A DNA stretch of 64,000 nucleotides from Halorarum salinum (GCF_013402875.1 NZ_CP058579.1:434001-498000); one strand, 5' to 3'. Positions 48,339-58,263 are shown, counted from the stretch's first letter. The notes: generated by a model not told the origin, from the letters alone. Numbers and translations are program-made.

Positions 48339-49142
48339 GTGCCACACGCGACCGACGGCGACGTCAGGCTCTACTACGAGACCCACGGCGAGGGGTACGC
48401 GGCCGAGGGAGACGACGCCGTGGGAACCGTCGCCTTCTGCGGCGAACTCGGCTTCGGACCCTGGCAGTGGGGCTGGCAGCACGCGGCGCTCGCCGGCCCC
48501 TACGAGACGGTCGTGCCGGCGACCCGCGGGACCGACGACTCCGACGCGCCGCCCGGTCCCTGCTCGATGGCGGACCTCGCCGCGGACCTCGAGACCGTCC
48601 TCTCGGACGCGGGCGTCCGCTCGACCCACCTCGTCGGCGTCGGCCTCGGCGGGATGGTCGCGCTGACCGCGGCGCTGCGGTCCGAACGAATCCGGAGACT
48701 CGTGCTCGTCGGTGCCGGCGCCTCCGGGGACGGCCTGAACCCCGACCCTCTCCGGGTCGACCTCACGGACTTCGCCGCGATCGAACGGACGCTGGAGGCC
48801 GCCTTCTCCCGCGAGTTCGTCGACTCCCACCCCGACGTCCTCTCCCGCATCGCCGAGTGGCGCGCCGCCGAGGACGCCGGGCCGGAGGCGTGGGACGCCA
48901 CGCGGGCGGCGCTCGACGCGTTCGACCTCTCGGACCGCCTGTACGAGGTGACGAACGAGACGCTCGTCCTACACGGGAGCGAGGATCGGATCACCCCCCC
49001 GGTGCGTGGCGAGGAACTGGCCGAGGGACTCCCACGCGGCACGTTCGAGGCCGTCGAGGGCGCCGGCCACCTCGCGAACGTCGAACGCTCGAAGCCGGTG
49101 AACGACCGGATTCTGGCGTTCCTCGGGGAGATGTCGCCCTGA
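48339..49142 (+). CDS. alpha/beta hydrolase of unknown substrate
   Basis: 267 aa. The nucleophile-elbow region is GVGLGGMVALTAALRSERI, in which the expected Ser is replaced by Gly-Leu-Gly-Gly, so catalytic competence by the usual serine mechanism is doubtful. ETLVLHGSEDRITPP holds the acid Asp, and EGAGHLANVERSKPV the His. Start is GTG 48339, about 30 nt after a gattacaaa box; no upstream ATG in frame is close. It may be co-directional with met genes, but no coupling is seen. Confidence 0.75.
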   Translation: MPHATDGDVRLYYETHGEGYAAEGDDAVGTVAFCGELGFGPWQWGWQHAALAGPYETVVPATRGTDDSDAPPGPCSMADLAADLETVLSDAGVRSTHLVGVGLGGMVALTAALRSERIRRLVLVGAGASGDGLNPDPLRVDLTDFAAIERTLEAAFSREFVDSHPDVLSRIAEWRAAEDAGPEAWDATRAALDAFDLSDRLYEVTNETLVLHGSEDRITPPVRGEELAEGLPRGTFEAVEGAGHLANVERSKPVNDRILAFLGEMSP

Positions 49143-49254
49143 CTCGGGCGGGGATTACCCGGACGGGTCGACCGCTCCCGTTCGGGAAACCTCCCTCGGG
49201 TACGACCCGGATCACCCAGCCCCACCCACGACCGAAACCCGCGACGCGGTCCGC

Positions 49255-51669
49255 TCACCTGTTGCGCCGTTTGAACCAGCGTTTCATCCTGGACCTGATC
49301 CCGGTGCTCCGCTTGACCATGATCACGGTGTTCTCCGCCCGCTGCCCGATCTCCTCCGGGATCGCTCCGAACAGCAGTTGCTGGAACAGGCCTTCACGGG
49401 TCGCGCCGACGAGCGTGACGTCGTACTCGCTCGACATCTCGACGATCGTGTCGGCGACTGCTCGACCCTCGATCACGGACTCGTCGACGTTGGCATCGGC
49501 GTCGAACGTCGACCGGATCGCGGCGAGTTTCTCCCGGGCCTCGGTTCGGTCAGCGTTCGAGGCGTCCGGAGCGACGACGTTGATGACGTGGACGTGGGCG
49601 TTCGTCGCCCGTCCGATCGCCCGAGCCACCTCCGCGGCGAACTTCGCGTGTGGCCCGCCGGCGATCGGGAGCAGGATCTCCTCCACGGAACCCGGGCGTG
49701 GACCGATCCGTTCCACCAGGACGTCACACCGCGCCTTCGTGATGACCTCGTCGACGTTGCTCCCGAAGACGAAGTCCTGGCGGCGGGAGCGCCCGCGCCA
49801 CCCGAGCAGGACGGCGTCCACGTCGCCGTGTTCGATCGTGTTGAGGATCGCCTGCGCCACGTCGTGGCCGATGCGGATCGTCCCCCCGATGGGGACGTTC
49901 GCCTCCTCGCCGATCTCCATCGCGCGGTCGAGGACCTCCCGCTCGTCCTCGACGAACCGACGACCCTCCGAGAGCGGCGTCTGCTGGGGAACCGTCACGA
50001 CGCTCATCACGACGATCTCCCCGTCGTTCTCGCGTGCGAGGTCGATGGCCGTCCGGATGAGTTGGTCGGCCGACTCGGGGTTGGCGAGCGGGACGAGAAT
50101 CCGATAGTCGTGCTGGCCGGAGGCCTGCTCGGCAACGATCGCCGGCGACTCCCGCTCGAGTTTCTCCGCCTCCTTCCGCCGGGAGTACCCGTAGTAGATC
50201 AGGAGGCCGATCGTCATCCAGATCGCCGTCGTACCGAGGGCGACCAACCCGTGGTTGCCCGTTCCGATGCCGATCGCTTCCAGCCCGAGCGCGCGGATCA
50301 GGAACGGCGTCAGGAGCAACTGGAGCCCGATGCCGATCAGCGGGGGCCACGGCATGTACGGGACCTCGTAGGTCCGTGGGAGGTCCGGGTGCGTCTGCCG
50401 CATCCGGATGAGCGTCCAGTTCACCTGGACGAAGAGGAGGATGAACATGATGTCGGCCGAGGCCGCGACCGCTTCGATCGGGAGGATGACGGCCATCGCC
50501 GCGATGAGGATCGCCGACAGCAGGATCGCCCAGTGAGGCGTCCGCTTCTCCGGGTGAACGTTGTCGAAGAACCCCGGGAGCGCACGGTCCCGACCCATGG
50601 CGAACGAGACCCTGGAGGACGAGTAGATCGTGGCGTTGAGGGCGCTCATCGTCGCCGTCAGCCCCGCGATCAGCAGGAGCGGGACGCCGTAGGGGACGAA
50701 CTGGCCGGCGGCCCGAATGATCCCCAGTTCACCCATCTCCCCGAGGAGCTGCCACGTGTACTCGGGGGCGGGGCCGGGGAACGGCCGCGCGAGTTCGATC
50801 GCGCCGCTCGTCACGTCGATGCCGCCGATGGCGGCGAAGGCGACCAGAACGTATATCGGGACGACGATCGCGAGCGAGTAGAAGACGGCCCTCGGGACGT
50901 TCGTCCCCGGTTCGACGACCTCCTCGCCGGACTGGACGATGATCTCGTAGCCCTCGAAGGCGATGTACGTGAACCCCATCGCCCCGATGATCCCGACGAC
51001 GCCGTTGGGCATGAACCCGGGGTTCGAGAGGAACTTCCGGGGCCACGTCGGCGTCGAGAGCGTGGCCATGATCCCGAAGACGACGAACACGCCGAGGAGG
51101 ATCACCTTGATCGCGGTGACGACGATCCCGGCCTTCCCCGTCTCCTCGGCACCTTGGTAGTTGATGTAGGCGAACGCGCCGACCATCAGGACGGCCAGTG
51201 CCCTGTCGGCCATGCCCGGAGTGACGAATCCCCACAGGAGGAAGTCGTGGCCGAGCGCCGTCCCGTAGATGATGAATTCCAGGAGGAAGGCCCCGAAGGT
51301 GACGGCGTATAGCGAGCAGGCGACGGCGTGGGCGAACCAGCTCATCCACCCCGCGTAGAACCCGTTGGGGTCGACGAGCGCCTCCTTCACCCAGAGGTAC
51401 CCCCCACCCGCCTCCGGGAACGCGGCGCCGAGTTCGGCGTACGACACGGCGGTGAACAGCGCGACGAACCCGTTCAACGCGAACGCGAGGACGAGGGCGG
51501 GGCCGGCGATGCCGGCGGCGAACCCGGTGAGCGCGAACACGCCCGCGCCGATCATCGCGCCGACCCCGATGAAGGTGATGTCGAAGAGGCTCATGTCCCG
51601 GGAGAGTTCGGTCTCGATCCCCTCGGAACGATCGCCCTCGCCGGCGTTCGCGGGCGCGTCATCGCTCAT
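49255..51669 (-). CDS. APC-family amino-acid permease with C-terminal UspA domains
   Basis: 804 aa. Residues ~25-485 are an APC transporter: IGVGAMIGAGVFALTGFAAG in helix 1, and AMGFTYIAFEGYEIIVQSGE later, with about 12 helices in all. The remaining ~300 residues hold two universal-stress-protein domains, YRILVPLANPESADQLIRTA and EEILLPIAGGPHAKFAAEVA. They lack a clear ATP-binding G-x2-G-x9-G(S/T) in both, so nucleotide binding is uncertain. Fusion of a transporter with UspA domains suggests regulation of transport by a nucleotide or stress signal. ATG 51669 chosen; a frame extension upstream is short. Confidence 0.9.
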   Translation of the reverse strand: MSDDAPANAGEGDRSEGIETELSRDMSLFDITFIGVGAMIGAGVFALTGFAAGIAGPALVLAFALNGFVALFTAVSYAELGAAFPEAGGGYLWVKEALVDPNGFYAGWMSWFAHAVACSLYAVTFGAFLLEFIIYGTALGHDFLLWGFVTPGMADRALAVLMVGAFAYINYQGAEETGKAGIVVTAIKVILLGVFVVFGIMATLSTPTWPRKFLSNPGFMPNGVVGIIGAMGFTYIAFEGYEIIVQSGEEVVEPGTNVPRAVFYSLAIVVPIYVLVAFAAIGGIDVTSGAIELARPFPGPAPEYTWQLLGEMGELGIIRAAGQFVPYGVPLLLIAGLTATMSALNATIYSSSRVSFAMGRDRALPGFFDNVHPEKRTPHWAILLSAILIAAMAVILPIEAVAASADIMFILLFVQVNWTLIRMRQTHPDLPRTYEVPYMPWPPLIGIGLQLLLTPFLIRALGLEAIGIGTGNHGLVALGTTAIWMTIGLLIYYGYSRRKEAEKLERESPAIVAEQASGQHDYRILVPLANPESADQLIRTAIDLARENDGEIVVMSVVTVPQQTPLSEGRRFVEDEREVLDRAMEIGEEANVPIGGTIRIGHDVAQAILNTIEHGDVDAVLLGWRGRSRRQDFVFGSNVDEVITKARCDVLVERIGPRPGSVEEILLPIAGGPHAKFAAEVARAIGRATNAHVHVINVVAPDASNADRTEAREKLAAIRSTFDADANVDESVIEGRAVADTIVEMSSEYDVTLVGATREGLFQQLLFGAIPEEIGQRAENTVIMVKRSTGIRSRMKRWFKRRNR

Positions 51670-51922
51670 ACCTCCAAATATCCCGGCCGCAACCACCGTA
51701 AGCGTTCGGAGGGAGCGCCCGGAAGGTCGTAGCGGTCGCTGGCTCCCGAAGTCGGCTACTCCACGTCACCCCTGTGGCACGCCGCTTGGCAACTCACCCG
51801 GCTGCAGCGGGGAGGTGGTAACCCTCCCACGCGCCACGGGTCTCGACGAAGCAGCTCCCCCGACCACGGCGTCACCTGCCCGCGGCGCAAGGCACTTCCC
51901 GTCGGCGCGCCCACCTCCGCCA

Positions 51923-52639
51923 ATGACACGACTGCGGTTCGCCCTGCTGAACGCGGCCCACGCGGACGCGAACACGACGCGGAACTTCCGGCGCGAACTC
52001 GACGCCGACCTCGCCGAGTTCGACGCCAACGCCGGCCACCTCCCCGACCACTTCGACTGGGACGGGGTCGTCATCACGGGGTCACGCTCGTCGGTGTACT
52101 GGGACGAGGAGTGGATCCCCCCGCTCGTCGAGTGGACCGCCGAGGCCGCCGAGCGCGGCCTCCCGATCCTGGGAGTCTGTTACGGCCACCAGGTGCTCGC
52201 GGATGCGCTCGGCGGTCGCGTCGCCGGGATGGACGAGTTCGAGATCGGCTACAGCCGGATCGAACACCTCGGGAACGACGACCTGTTCGAGGGCATCGAC
52301 GGGGAGTTCACCGCGTTCACGACCCACGGCGACGCCGTCGTGGACCTCCCGCCGGGCGCGAAGCTCGTCGCCGAGAACGAGTTCGGCGTCCACGCGTTCC
52401 GGAAGGGGAACGCCTGGGGCGTCCAGTTCCACCCCGAGTACGACACGGACACCGCACGCGAGGTGACCGAGGGGAAGCGCGAGCGCATCGGCGACGCGAA
52501 GGTCGACGCCGTGCTGGCCGGCATCACGCCGGAGAACTACGATGCCGCCTGCGAGGCGAAGACGCTCTTCGACAACTTCACCTCGTACGCTCGTCGGGTC
52601 CGCGAGGAACGGGCGGCCGGTGCGGACGTCGAGGCGTGA
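51923..52639 (+). CDS. class I glutamine amidotransferase-like protein
   Basis: 238 aa stand-alone GATase1 domain. The nucleophile Cys is in ILGVCYGHQVLADALGG, the His/Glu pair in WGVQFHPEYDTDTAREV. Such free GATase1 proteins resemble GuaA-like domains or gamma-glutamyl hydrolases; no synthetase partner is adjacent. DGVVITGSRSSVYWDEEWIP precedes the elbow. The start at 51923 gives MTRLRFALLNAAHADANTT. Partner and substrate are unknown. Confidence 0.85.
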   Translation: MTRLRFALLNAAHADANTTRNFRRELDADLAEFDANAGHLPDHFDWDGVVITGSRSSVYWDEEWIPPLVEWTAEAAERGLPILGVCYGHQVLADALGGRVAGMDEFEIGYSRIEHLGNDDLFEGIDGEFTAFTTHGDAVVDLPPGAKLVAENEFGVHAFRKGNAWGVQFHPEYDTDTAREVTEGKRERIGDAKVDAVLAGITPENYDAACEAKTLFDNFTSYARRVREERAAGADVEA

Positions 52640-52754
52640 TCGACGGCGCGAGCGTCGGAGCGCCCCTCGACGAATCAGCCCGCTGACCGGTTCGTCGTTC
52701 GGGGCGTGGTGACGGTTGCGATTGGCTTTTGGTTCGGGGTTCCGACTCCCGAGT

Positions 52755-53918
52755 ATGCTCGATTACGTCGACCTGGAGGAGGACCTCTCGGCCGAGGAGA
52801 AACTGATCCGCGACACGGCACGGGAGTTCGTGGCCGAGGAGGTCCAGCCCGAGATCGCCGACCACTACGAGAACGGCACCTTCCCGACCGAACTCATCCC
52901 CGAGATGGGCGAACTCGGCTTCTACGCGCCGAACCTGGAGGGGTATGGCTCGCCGAACGTCTCCGAGCACGCGTACGGCCTGCTGATGCAGGAACTGGAG
53001 GCGTGCGACTCCGGGCTGCGGTCGATGGCCTCCGTCCAGGGCGCGCTCGTCATGTACCCCATCCACGCGTTCGGCAGCGAGGCCCAGAAGGAGGAGTGGC
53101 TCCCGGCGCTCGGGCGGGGCGAGGCGGTCGGCTGCTTCGGCCTGACCGAACCGGACCACGGCTCGAACCCCGCCGGCATGGAGACCCGCGCGGAGCGGGA
53201 CGCCGACGGCTACGTCCTCAACGGCTCGAAGACGTGGATCACCAACTCCCCCATCGCGGACGTGGCGGTCGTCTGGGCGCGGGACACGTCGGCCGACGAC
53301 TCGCCGATCCGGGGGTTCCTCGTCGAGACCGACCGCGACGGCGTGTCGACGAACAAGATCGACGAGAAGCTCTCGATGCGCGCCTCCGTCACGGGCGAGA
53401 TCGGCCTCTCGGACGTGCGGGTCCCCGAGGAGAACGTCCTCCCCGACGTGGAGGGGATGAAGGGTCCGCTGTCGTGTCTCACGCAGGCCCGCTACGGCAT
53501 CGCCTGGGGCGCGATCGGCGCGGCCCGCGACTGCTTCGAGACGGCGCGGGACTACCAGCTCGACCGCGACCAGTTCGGCGGCCCCATCGCCCGCTTCCAG
53601 ATTCAACAGCAGAAACTGTCCGAGATGGCGACCCAGATCACGCTGGCCCAGCTGCTCGCGTACCGCCTCGCGGACCTGAAGGAGGACGGCCGGCTGCGCC
53701 CCCAGCACGTGTCGATGGCGAAGCGCAACAACGTCCGGATGGCCCGGAACCAGGCGCGGGTCGCCCGCGAGATGCTCGGCGGCAACGGCATCACGACCGA
53801 CTACTCGCCGATGCGCCACATGAGCAACATGGAGACGGTGTACACCTACGAGGGGACCCACGACATCCACTCGCTCATCCTCGGGCAGGACCTGACCGGC
53901 ATCGCCGCCTTCGAGTAG
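52755..53918 (+). CDS. acyl-CoA dehydrogenase, glutaryl-CoA dehydrogenase-like
   Basis: 387 aa FAD flavoenzyme. GCFGLTEPDHGSNPAGMET and VLNGSKTWITNSPIADVAVV are acyl-CoA-dehydrogenase signatures, and the catalytic Glu lies in YTYEGTHDIHSLILGQDLTG, which is the arrangement of glutaryl-CoA dehydrogenase. The family transfers electrons to ETF; the EtfD-like protein 2 kb downstream is a likely route onward. Substrate specificity (glutaryl versus short-chain acyl-CoA) is inferred. The start ATG 52755 gives MLDYVDLEEDLS. Confidence 0.9.
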   Translation: MLDYVDLEEDLSAEEKLIRDTAREFVAEEVQPEIADHYENGTFPTELIPEMGELGFYAPNLEGYGSPNVSEHAYGLLMQELEACDSGLRSMASVQGALVMYPIHAFGSEAQKEEWLPALGRGEAVGCFGLTEPDHGSNPAGMETRAERDADGYVLNGSKTWITNSPIADVAVVWARDTSADDSPIRGFLVETDRDGVSTNKIDEKLSMRASVTGEIGLSDVRVPEENVLPDVEGMKGPLSCLTQARYGIAWGAIGAARDCFETARDYQLDRDQFGGPIARFQIQQQKLSEMATQITLAQLLAYRLADLKEDGRLRPQHVSMAKRNNVRMARNQARVAREMLGGNGITTDYSPMRHMSNMETVYTYEGTHDIHSLILGQDLTGIAAFE

Positions 53919-54075
53919 GGATCGAGGTCCTCCCCGGACCGTCGACCCGTCGTTCCCGACTCGGGCGCGCGTCGGTCCGCGGCCGGAACCGATCGCCGGT
54001 CGAGCCCCGAACGCCTCGCCGCGTTCCTCCGCGAGGCGTTAGCTGCGCTGAAACGGGGTGAACGAACGGCGATTC

Positions 54076-54188
54076 GAGCTATAATGTCGCCCTAAACTCG
54101 GGTAAATAACCCGTGGTCCGGGGGTAGGAACTGTTTAAGACCGTCCCATCCCGTGAAACGACGGCAACGGTCGGCACCCATGAAGTAG
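54076..54188 (+). promoter_or_regulatory. three TATA-like boxes and a minimal Met-Lys-stop frame
   Basis: The gap 53919-54212 has no gene. A/T boxes occur at ctataatg (about 54078-54085), gtaaataac (54100-54108) and tgtttaaga (54132-54140). Between the last one and the ATG at 54213 lies ATG-AAG-TAG (54180-54188). Which box drives the next gene is unclear; the short frame may be chance. Confidence 0.3.
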
Positions 54189-54212
54189 TACCCGGCTGAG
54201 CGCCGAGTCGAG

Positions 54213-54512
54213 ATGCCGGCCCCAGTCCGCGACCGTACCGCGCTCCTCGACGTGACGAGGGAGGAGGCGTGGGTGGTCCACTCCGCGCTGATGGAACAGC
54301 TCCGTGCCGACGCGGCAGGCGACGGCGACCCCGACGGCGACGCCGTCGAGGTGGACGCGCTCGAGCGCCTCGAGCGATCCCCCGTGCAGTTCACCCCCGA
54401 CGAGGCCAGAGCCGTCCGCGAGGCGCTCGTGGAGTATCTCGCACACGCCCCGCCCCGGGACCGGGCACCGGGACGGGCCGCGCTCCGCACGACCGAGTCC
54501 GTGCTGGGGTGA
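54213..54512 (+). CDS. small haloarchaeal protein (DUF7853-like)
   Basis: 99 aa. LDVTREEAWVVHSALMEQLR, a variable acidic loop (AGDGDPDGDAVEVDALERLE), then FTPDEARAVREALVEYLAHA: a helical protein resembling haloarchaeal DUF7853 proteins from memory. There is no signal or membrane segment. The upstream region holds several TATA-like boxes. Function unknown. Confidence 0.65.
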   Translation: MPAPVRDRTALLDVTREEAWVVHSALMEQLRADAAGDGDPDGDAVEVDALERLERSPVQFTPDEARAVREALVEYLAHAPPRDRAPGRAALRTTESVLG

Positions 54513-54632
54513 GTCGACCCCGTACTCGGTGGGCCACCCGTACGCCGTGGGTCGACCTCCGATCCGGAGAACCGAACGCGTGAGCGCCGACGTCCGCGAA
54601 ATTTTATTCCGGAAGACGCCCCACCTCCGTCT

Positions 54633-55283
54633 GTGTCCCCACCGTCCGCCCGCCCGTTTCGCCCTGCGCTCGCGGTCGCCTGCCTCCTCGCGGGCGCGGT
54701 CGGCGTCGCGGCGGCCCACCCCATCGTCCTCCTCGAGGACCGGTCGCTCGAGGCCGAATCGGGCGGGACGGTCGAGGTGCCGCTCGCGTTCCACGACGTT
54801 GACCGGGCGACGCTGACGGTGAGCGACGGGGACGGGTTCGAACTCGCCGCGACGGTCGTCGATTCGGACCGCGACGGCTCGGTCACGGTCGCCCTCGACA
54901 CGGCGGCGGTCGGCAGGGGGAACGCGACCGCCGCGCTCTCGGCCGAGGGCGGTGCCGTTCGGAACGCGACGGTCGAGGACCCCGCCGGCGGGGCGCTCCC
55001 TCCCGGCGAGTACACGGTGACGGTCGCTCCGCCGAACGGCGGGCGAGACGAGGGGACGCTCCGGGTGACGTCCGTCGAGCGAACGGGAGCCTCGGCCGGG
55101 TCGACGTCGTCGGACGAGGGACCGACCGAGACGGCGACGACGGCCCCGGCTTCGACCGGAACGTCCGCCGCCGCGGACGGGCCGGACTGGCTCCCCTGGC
55201 CGCCGAACCTCCTGCTCGCGCTGTTCGGGCCGGCCGTCCCCGTGGTCGCGCTCGCCGGTGCCTCCCGCCTCGGCGGCGAGTGA
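54633..55283 (+). CDS. exported membrane-anchored protein of unknown function
   Basis: 216 aa from GTG 54633, about 28 nt after a aattttatt box. Residues ~10-30 (ALAVACLLAGAVGVAAAHPI) are a signal peptide. The mature part is beta-rich (GGTVEVPLAFHDVDRATLTV; LPPGEYTVTVAPPNGG), then a Ser/Thr/Ala-rich linker (ASAGSTSSDEGPTETATTAP) likely O-glycosylated. A C-terminal hydrophobic helix (LLLALFGPAVPVVALAGASR) anchors it. Typical haloarchaeal cell-surface design; family not recognised. Confidence 0.7.
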   Translation: MSPPSARPFRPALAVACLLAGAVGVAAAHPIVLLEDRSLEAESGGTVEVPLAFHDVDRATLTVSDGDGFELAATVVDSDRDGSVTVALDTAAVGRGNATAALSAEGGAVRNATVEDPAGGALPPGEYTVTVAPPNGGRDEGTLRVTSVERTGASAGSTSSDEGPTETATTAPASTGTSAAADGPDWLPWPPNLLLALFGPAVPVVALAGASRLGGE

Positions 55284-55697
<414 letters not shown>

Positions 55698-55803
55698 TCC
55701 GAACCGGGCCGATGCAGTAGATCACGTCCTCGAGCGCCACGCGTTCGGTCTTCAGACTCCGCCACTATGGGCCGAATCTCGGCAACGACCGCTGATTTCG
55801 GAG

Positions 55804-57939
55804 CTAGTCGGCGGTCGTTGGCGAGACGTCTCCCGTCGGGGCCGTCGTCCGGGCCTCCTTCGCCTCCAGCGCCTCGCAGAGCAGTTCGGCCACGTCGATC
55901 ACCTCGATGTCGTCCTCGAAGTCGCCGGTCTTGCGGCCGTCCTCGTACATCGTGCCGCACATCGGACACGCGACGACGAACTTCTCCACCGCGCTCCCGG
56001 CGTCGGTGTCCTCGAGCGCCTCGCGGAGGCGCTCCTCGCTCGGCTTGGGGTCCTCGTCGAAGTCCATCCAGAGGCCGCCCCCGCCGCCGCCACAGCAGAA
56101 CGAGTCGGCGCGGTTGCGCGGCATCTCCGAGAGTTCGACGCCCGTCGCGCGGATGAGTTCGCGCGGCGCCTCGTACACCTCGTTCATCCGGCCGAGGTGG
56201 CACGGGTCGTGGTACGTCGCGGCGTAGTCCAGTTCCGTCCCGTCGAGGCCGAGTCGGCCCTGCCCCACGAGGTCCTCGACGACCTCCGTGTAGTGGAATA
56301 CTGGGGCGTCGAACTCGCTCATCTCCGGGTACTCGTTCCGGAACGTGTTCATCGAGTGGGGGTCGGTCGTGACGACCTTCTCGAAGGTGCAGGAGGCGAA
56401 CGCCTCGACGTTGTCCTCGACGAGCATCTCGAAGAGGCCCTCCTCGCCGACGCGCCGCACGTCGTTGCCGTCGTGCCCCTCGTCCTCGTAGAGGATGCCG
56501 TAGGAGACGCCGGCGCGCTCGAACAGCGTGGCGAGCGAGCGGGCGACGCGACGGTTCCGGTCGTCGTAGCTCGGGTACTCGCCGACGTACCAGAGGAACT
56601 CCACGTCCTCCTCGCGGGCGTCCGGCACCTCGAAGTCGAGGTCGTCGGTCCAGTCGGGGCGCTTCCGGGCCGGGTCGCCGAAGGTGTTCCCGTTCTGGAA
56701 CACGTTCATCATCGCGTCCTGGACCCCCTCGTCCATCTGGCCCGTCTCCGTCAGGCGGCGGTTCATCTGCGTGAACTCCGCGACGTGCTCGATGTCGACC
56801 GGACAGGCGTCCATGCAGGCCATGCAGGACATGCACGACTCCATCGTCTCGGCGGCGATGACCGACTCCCCGCCGTCAGCGATTATCTCGACCTCGTCGG
56901 TCCGGCCGGCGTCGAGGTCCTCCCGGTAGGACTTCAGGTCGAGGATGACGTCGCGTGGGTCGAGCGGTCGGCCGGACGCCTTCGCGGGACAGACCGACGA
57001 ACAGCGGCCGCACTTCGTGCAGGCGTCCTGGTCGAGGATGTGGCGCCACGAGAAGTCCTCGATGGAGGCGTAGCCGATCTCGTCGGGGCCCGCGTCCGCG
57101 GGCACGCCCGGCAGGCGGACGCCCGCCTTCTCGTCGCGGGTGACGACGTTGGCGAAACTCGAGAGCATGTGGAACGGCTTCGCGTACGGGATCAGCGCGA
57201 TGAATCCGAACGCGAGCAGCGAGTGGCTCCACCACGCGGGGTTGTACAGCGCCTCGGCGGTCGCCGGCCCGAGGCCGAGTTCGGCGAACACGCCCGCCAG
57301 GAAGAAGCCGACGAACGAGACGCGCTCGAAGGGGATGAACTGCAGCCCCGAGGCGGTTGCCTCGGCGGTGCCGACGATGCGGAGCGCCTCCAGGACGTAG
57401 CCGCCGACGCCCAGCAGGAACAGCGTCCAGACGAACGCGTCGTCCTCCAGCGAGGTGTGCTTGCCCCACAGGCGCCCCTCGCGGCGGCGGTAGCGGCGCC
57501 AGATGGCCATGCCGACGCCGACGACGAACAGGAGGCCCATCGCGTCCATCACGAACGAGTACGAGAGGTAGAAGTCGCCGACGAAGAACGACTCGCCGGT
57601 GACCGGCTGCCACACGTCCATGTCGACCCCGAGGATGGCGGTGCCGATGAGCAGGGTCAGGAAGCCCCAGACGATGAACGCGTGCATCACGCCGGCGTAC
57701 GCGTCGCGGTCGAACTGGCCGCGGTTCGAGGCGACGGTCGCGGCGGCGGTGAGTACCCTGGAGGGTAGGTCGTCGAGGCGGTCGAACCAGTCGTCGGTCC
57801 CGTCGGCGTAACGTGCGAACCGGGCGTAGGTGCCGTGAAGGAAGAACAGGATGGCGACCGCCGCGAGGAAGTAGAAGACGGCCTTCCCGACCGGACCGAC
57901 CGTCCAGAACGTCTCGCGGGTCACCTGGTCGGCTTGCAT
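55804..57939 (-). CDS. EtfD-like membrane Fe-S oxidoreductase (HdrDE/nitrate-reductase-gamma fused)
   Basis: 711 aa. About six membrane helices in residues 1-270 (VFYFLAAVAILFFLHGTYAR; HAFIVWGFLTLLIGTAILGV) resemble the heme-b NarI/HdrE part, with His in the helices. Two 4Fe-4S motifs follow: CTKCGRCSSVCPAKASG and CMSCMACMDACPVDIEHV. The C-terminal half carries CCG-type cysteines (ATYHDPCHLGRM, SFCCGGGGGG, VACPMCGTMY). The same architecture is known as the ETF:menaquinone oxidoreductase EtfD of mycobacteria, so it probably passes electrons from acyl-CoA oxidation to quinone. A gatttaacc box gives a leaderless start at 57939. Confidence 0.88.
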   Translation of the reverse strand: MQADQVTRETFWTVGPVGKAVFYFLAAVAILFFLHGTYARFARYADGTDDWFDRLDDLPSRVLTAAATVASNRGQFDRDAYAGVMHAFIVWGFLTLLIGTAILGVDMDVWQPVTGESFFVGDFYLSYSFVMDAMGLLFVVGVGMAIWRRYRRREGRLWGKHTSLEDDAFVWTLFLLGVGGYVLEALRIVGTAEATASGLQFIPFERVSFVGFFLAGVFAELGLGPATAEALYNPAWWSHSLLAFGFIALIPYAKPFHMLSSFANVVTRDEKAGVRLPGVPADAGPDEIGYASIEDFSWRHILDQDACTKCGRCSSVCPAKASGRPLDPRDVILDLKSYREDLDAGRTDEVEIIADGGESVIAAETMESCMSCMACMDACPVDIEHVAEFTQMNRRLTETGQMDEGVQDAMMNVFQNGNTFGDPARKRPDWTDDLDFEVPDAREEDVEFLWYVGEYPSYDDRNRRVARSLATLFERAGVSYGILYEDEGHDGNDVRRVGEEGLFEMLVEDNVEAFASCTFEKVVTTDPHSMNTFRNEYPEMSEFDAPVFHYTEVVEDLVGQGRLGLDGTELDYAATYHDPCHLGRMNEVYEAPRELIRATGVELSEMPRNRADSFCCGGGGGGLWMDFDEDPKPSEERLREALEDTDAGSAVEKFVVACPMCGTMYEDGRKTGDFEDDIEVIDVAELLCEALEAKEARTTAPTGDVSPTTAD

Positions 57940-58263
57940 ACGCACACGCCGGCGGGCGCGGTGGTTAAATCTTCTCACACGGTCGACCCGCGGGGTTCCG
58001 TTCACGTCCCCGTCGTCCCGATCGGGACGACGGAGGGTCCGACCGTCGGGAGCGCTGCCGGCGGCAACACTCGGGGCTCGGGGAGTGACGCGGTGCGGTC
58101 GACCGCAGCGGCGTCGCCACGCACGGATCCGCGATCCCGGCCGCTTCGACGAACGACGATTCCTCCATCGTCAGTCGTGCGGCGAACCGCCGGAGATCGA
58201 ACGTCTCGACCCCGCTATTGCCCCCAGTAGGCTTTTGTATCGCCATCGCGTCCAAACGTACCC
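57940..58263. other. divergent gap with 24-bp perfect palindrome
   Basis: Lies between the EtfD-like gene and the 58264 gene. A perfect palindrome at 58010-58033 (half-site ccgtcgtcccga) sits about 70 nt upstream of the EtfD-like start, just outside its TATA box (57963-57971). A ttttgtatcg box at 58231-58240 serves the 58264 gene. No gene is convincing; a 96-codon Arg/Pro-rich frame on the minus strand is probably chance. Confidence 0.5.

Noticed and set aside
57965-58255. 96-codon minus-strand frame in the EtfD-like divergent gap
   Set aside because: Only the first ~40 residues look protein-like; the rest is Arg/Pro/Ser-rich, and the frame covers the palindrome and TATA box of the EtfD-like gene.
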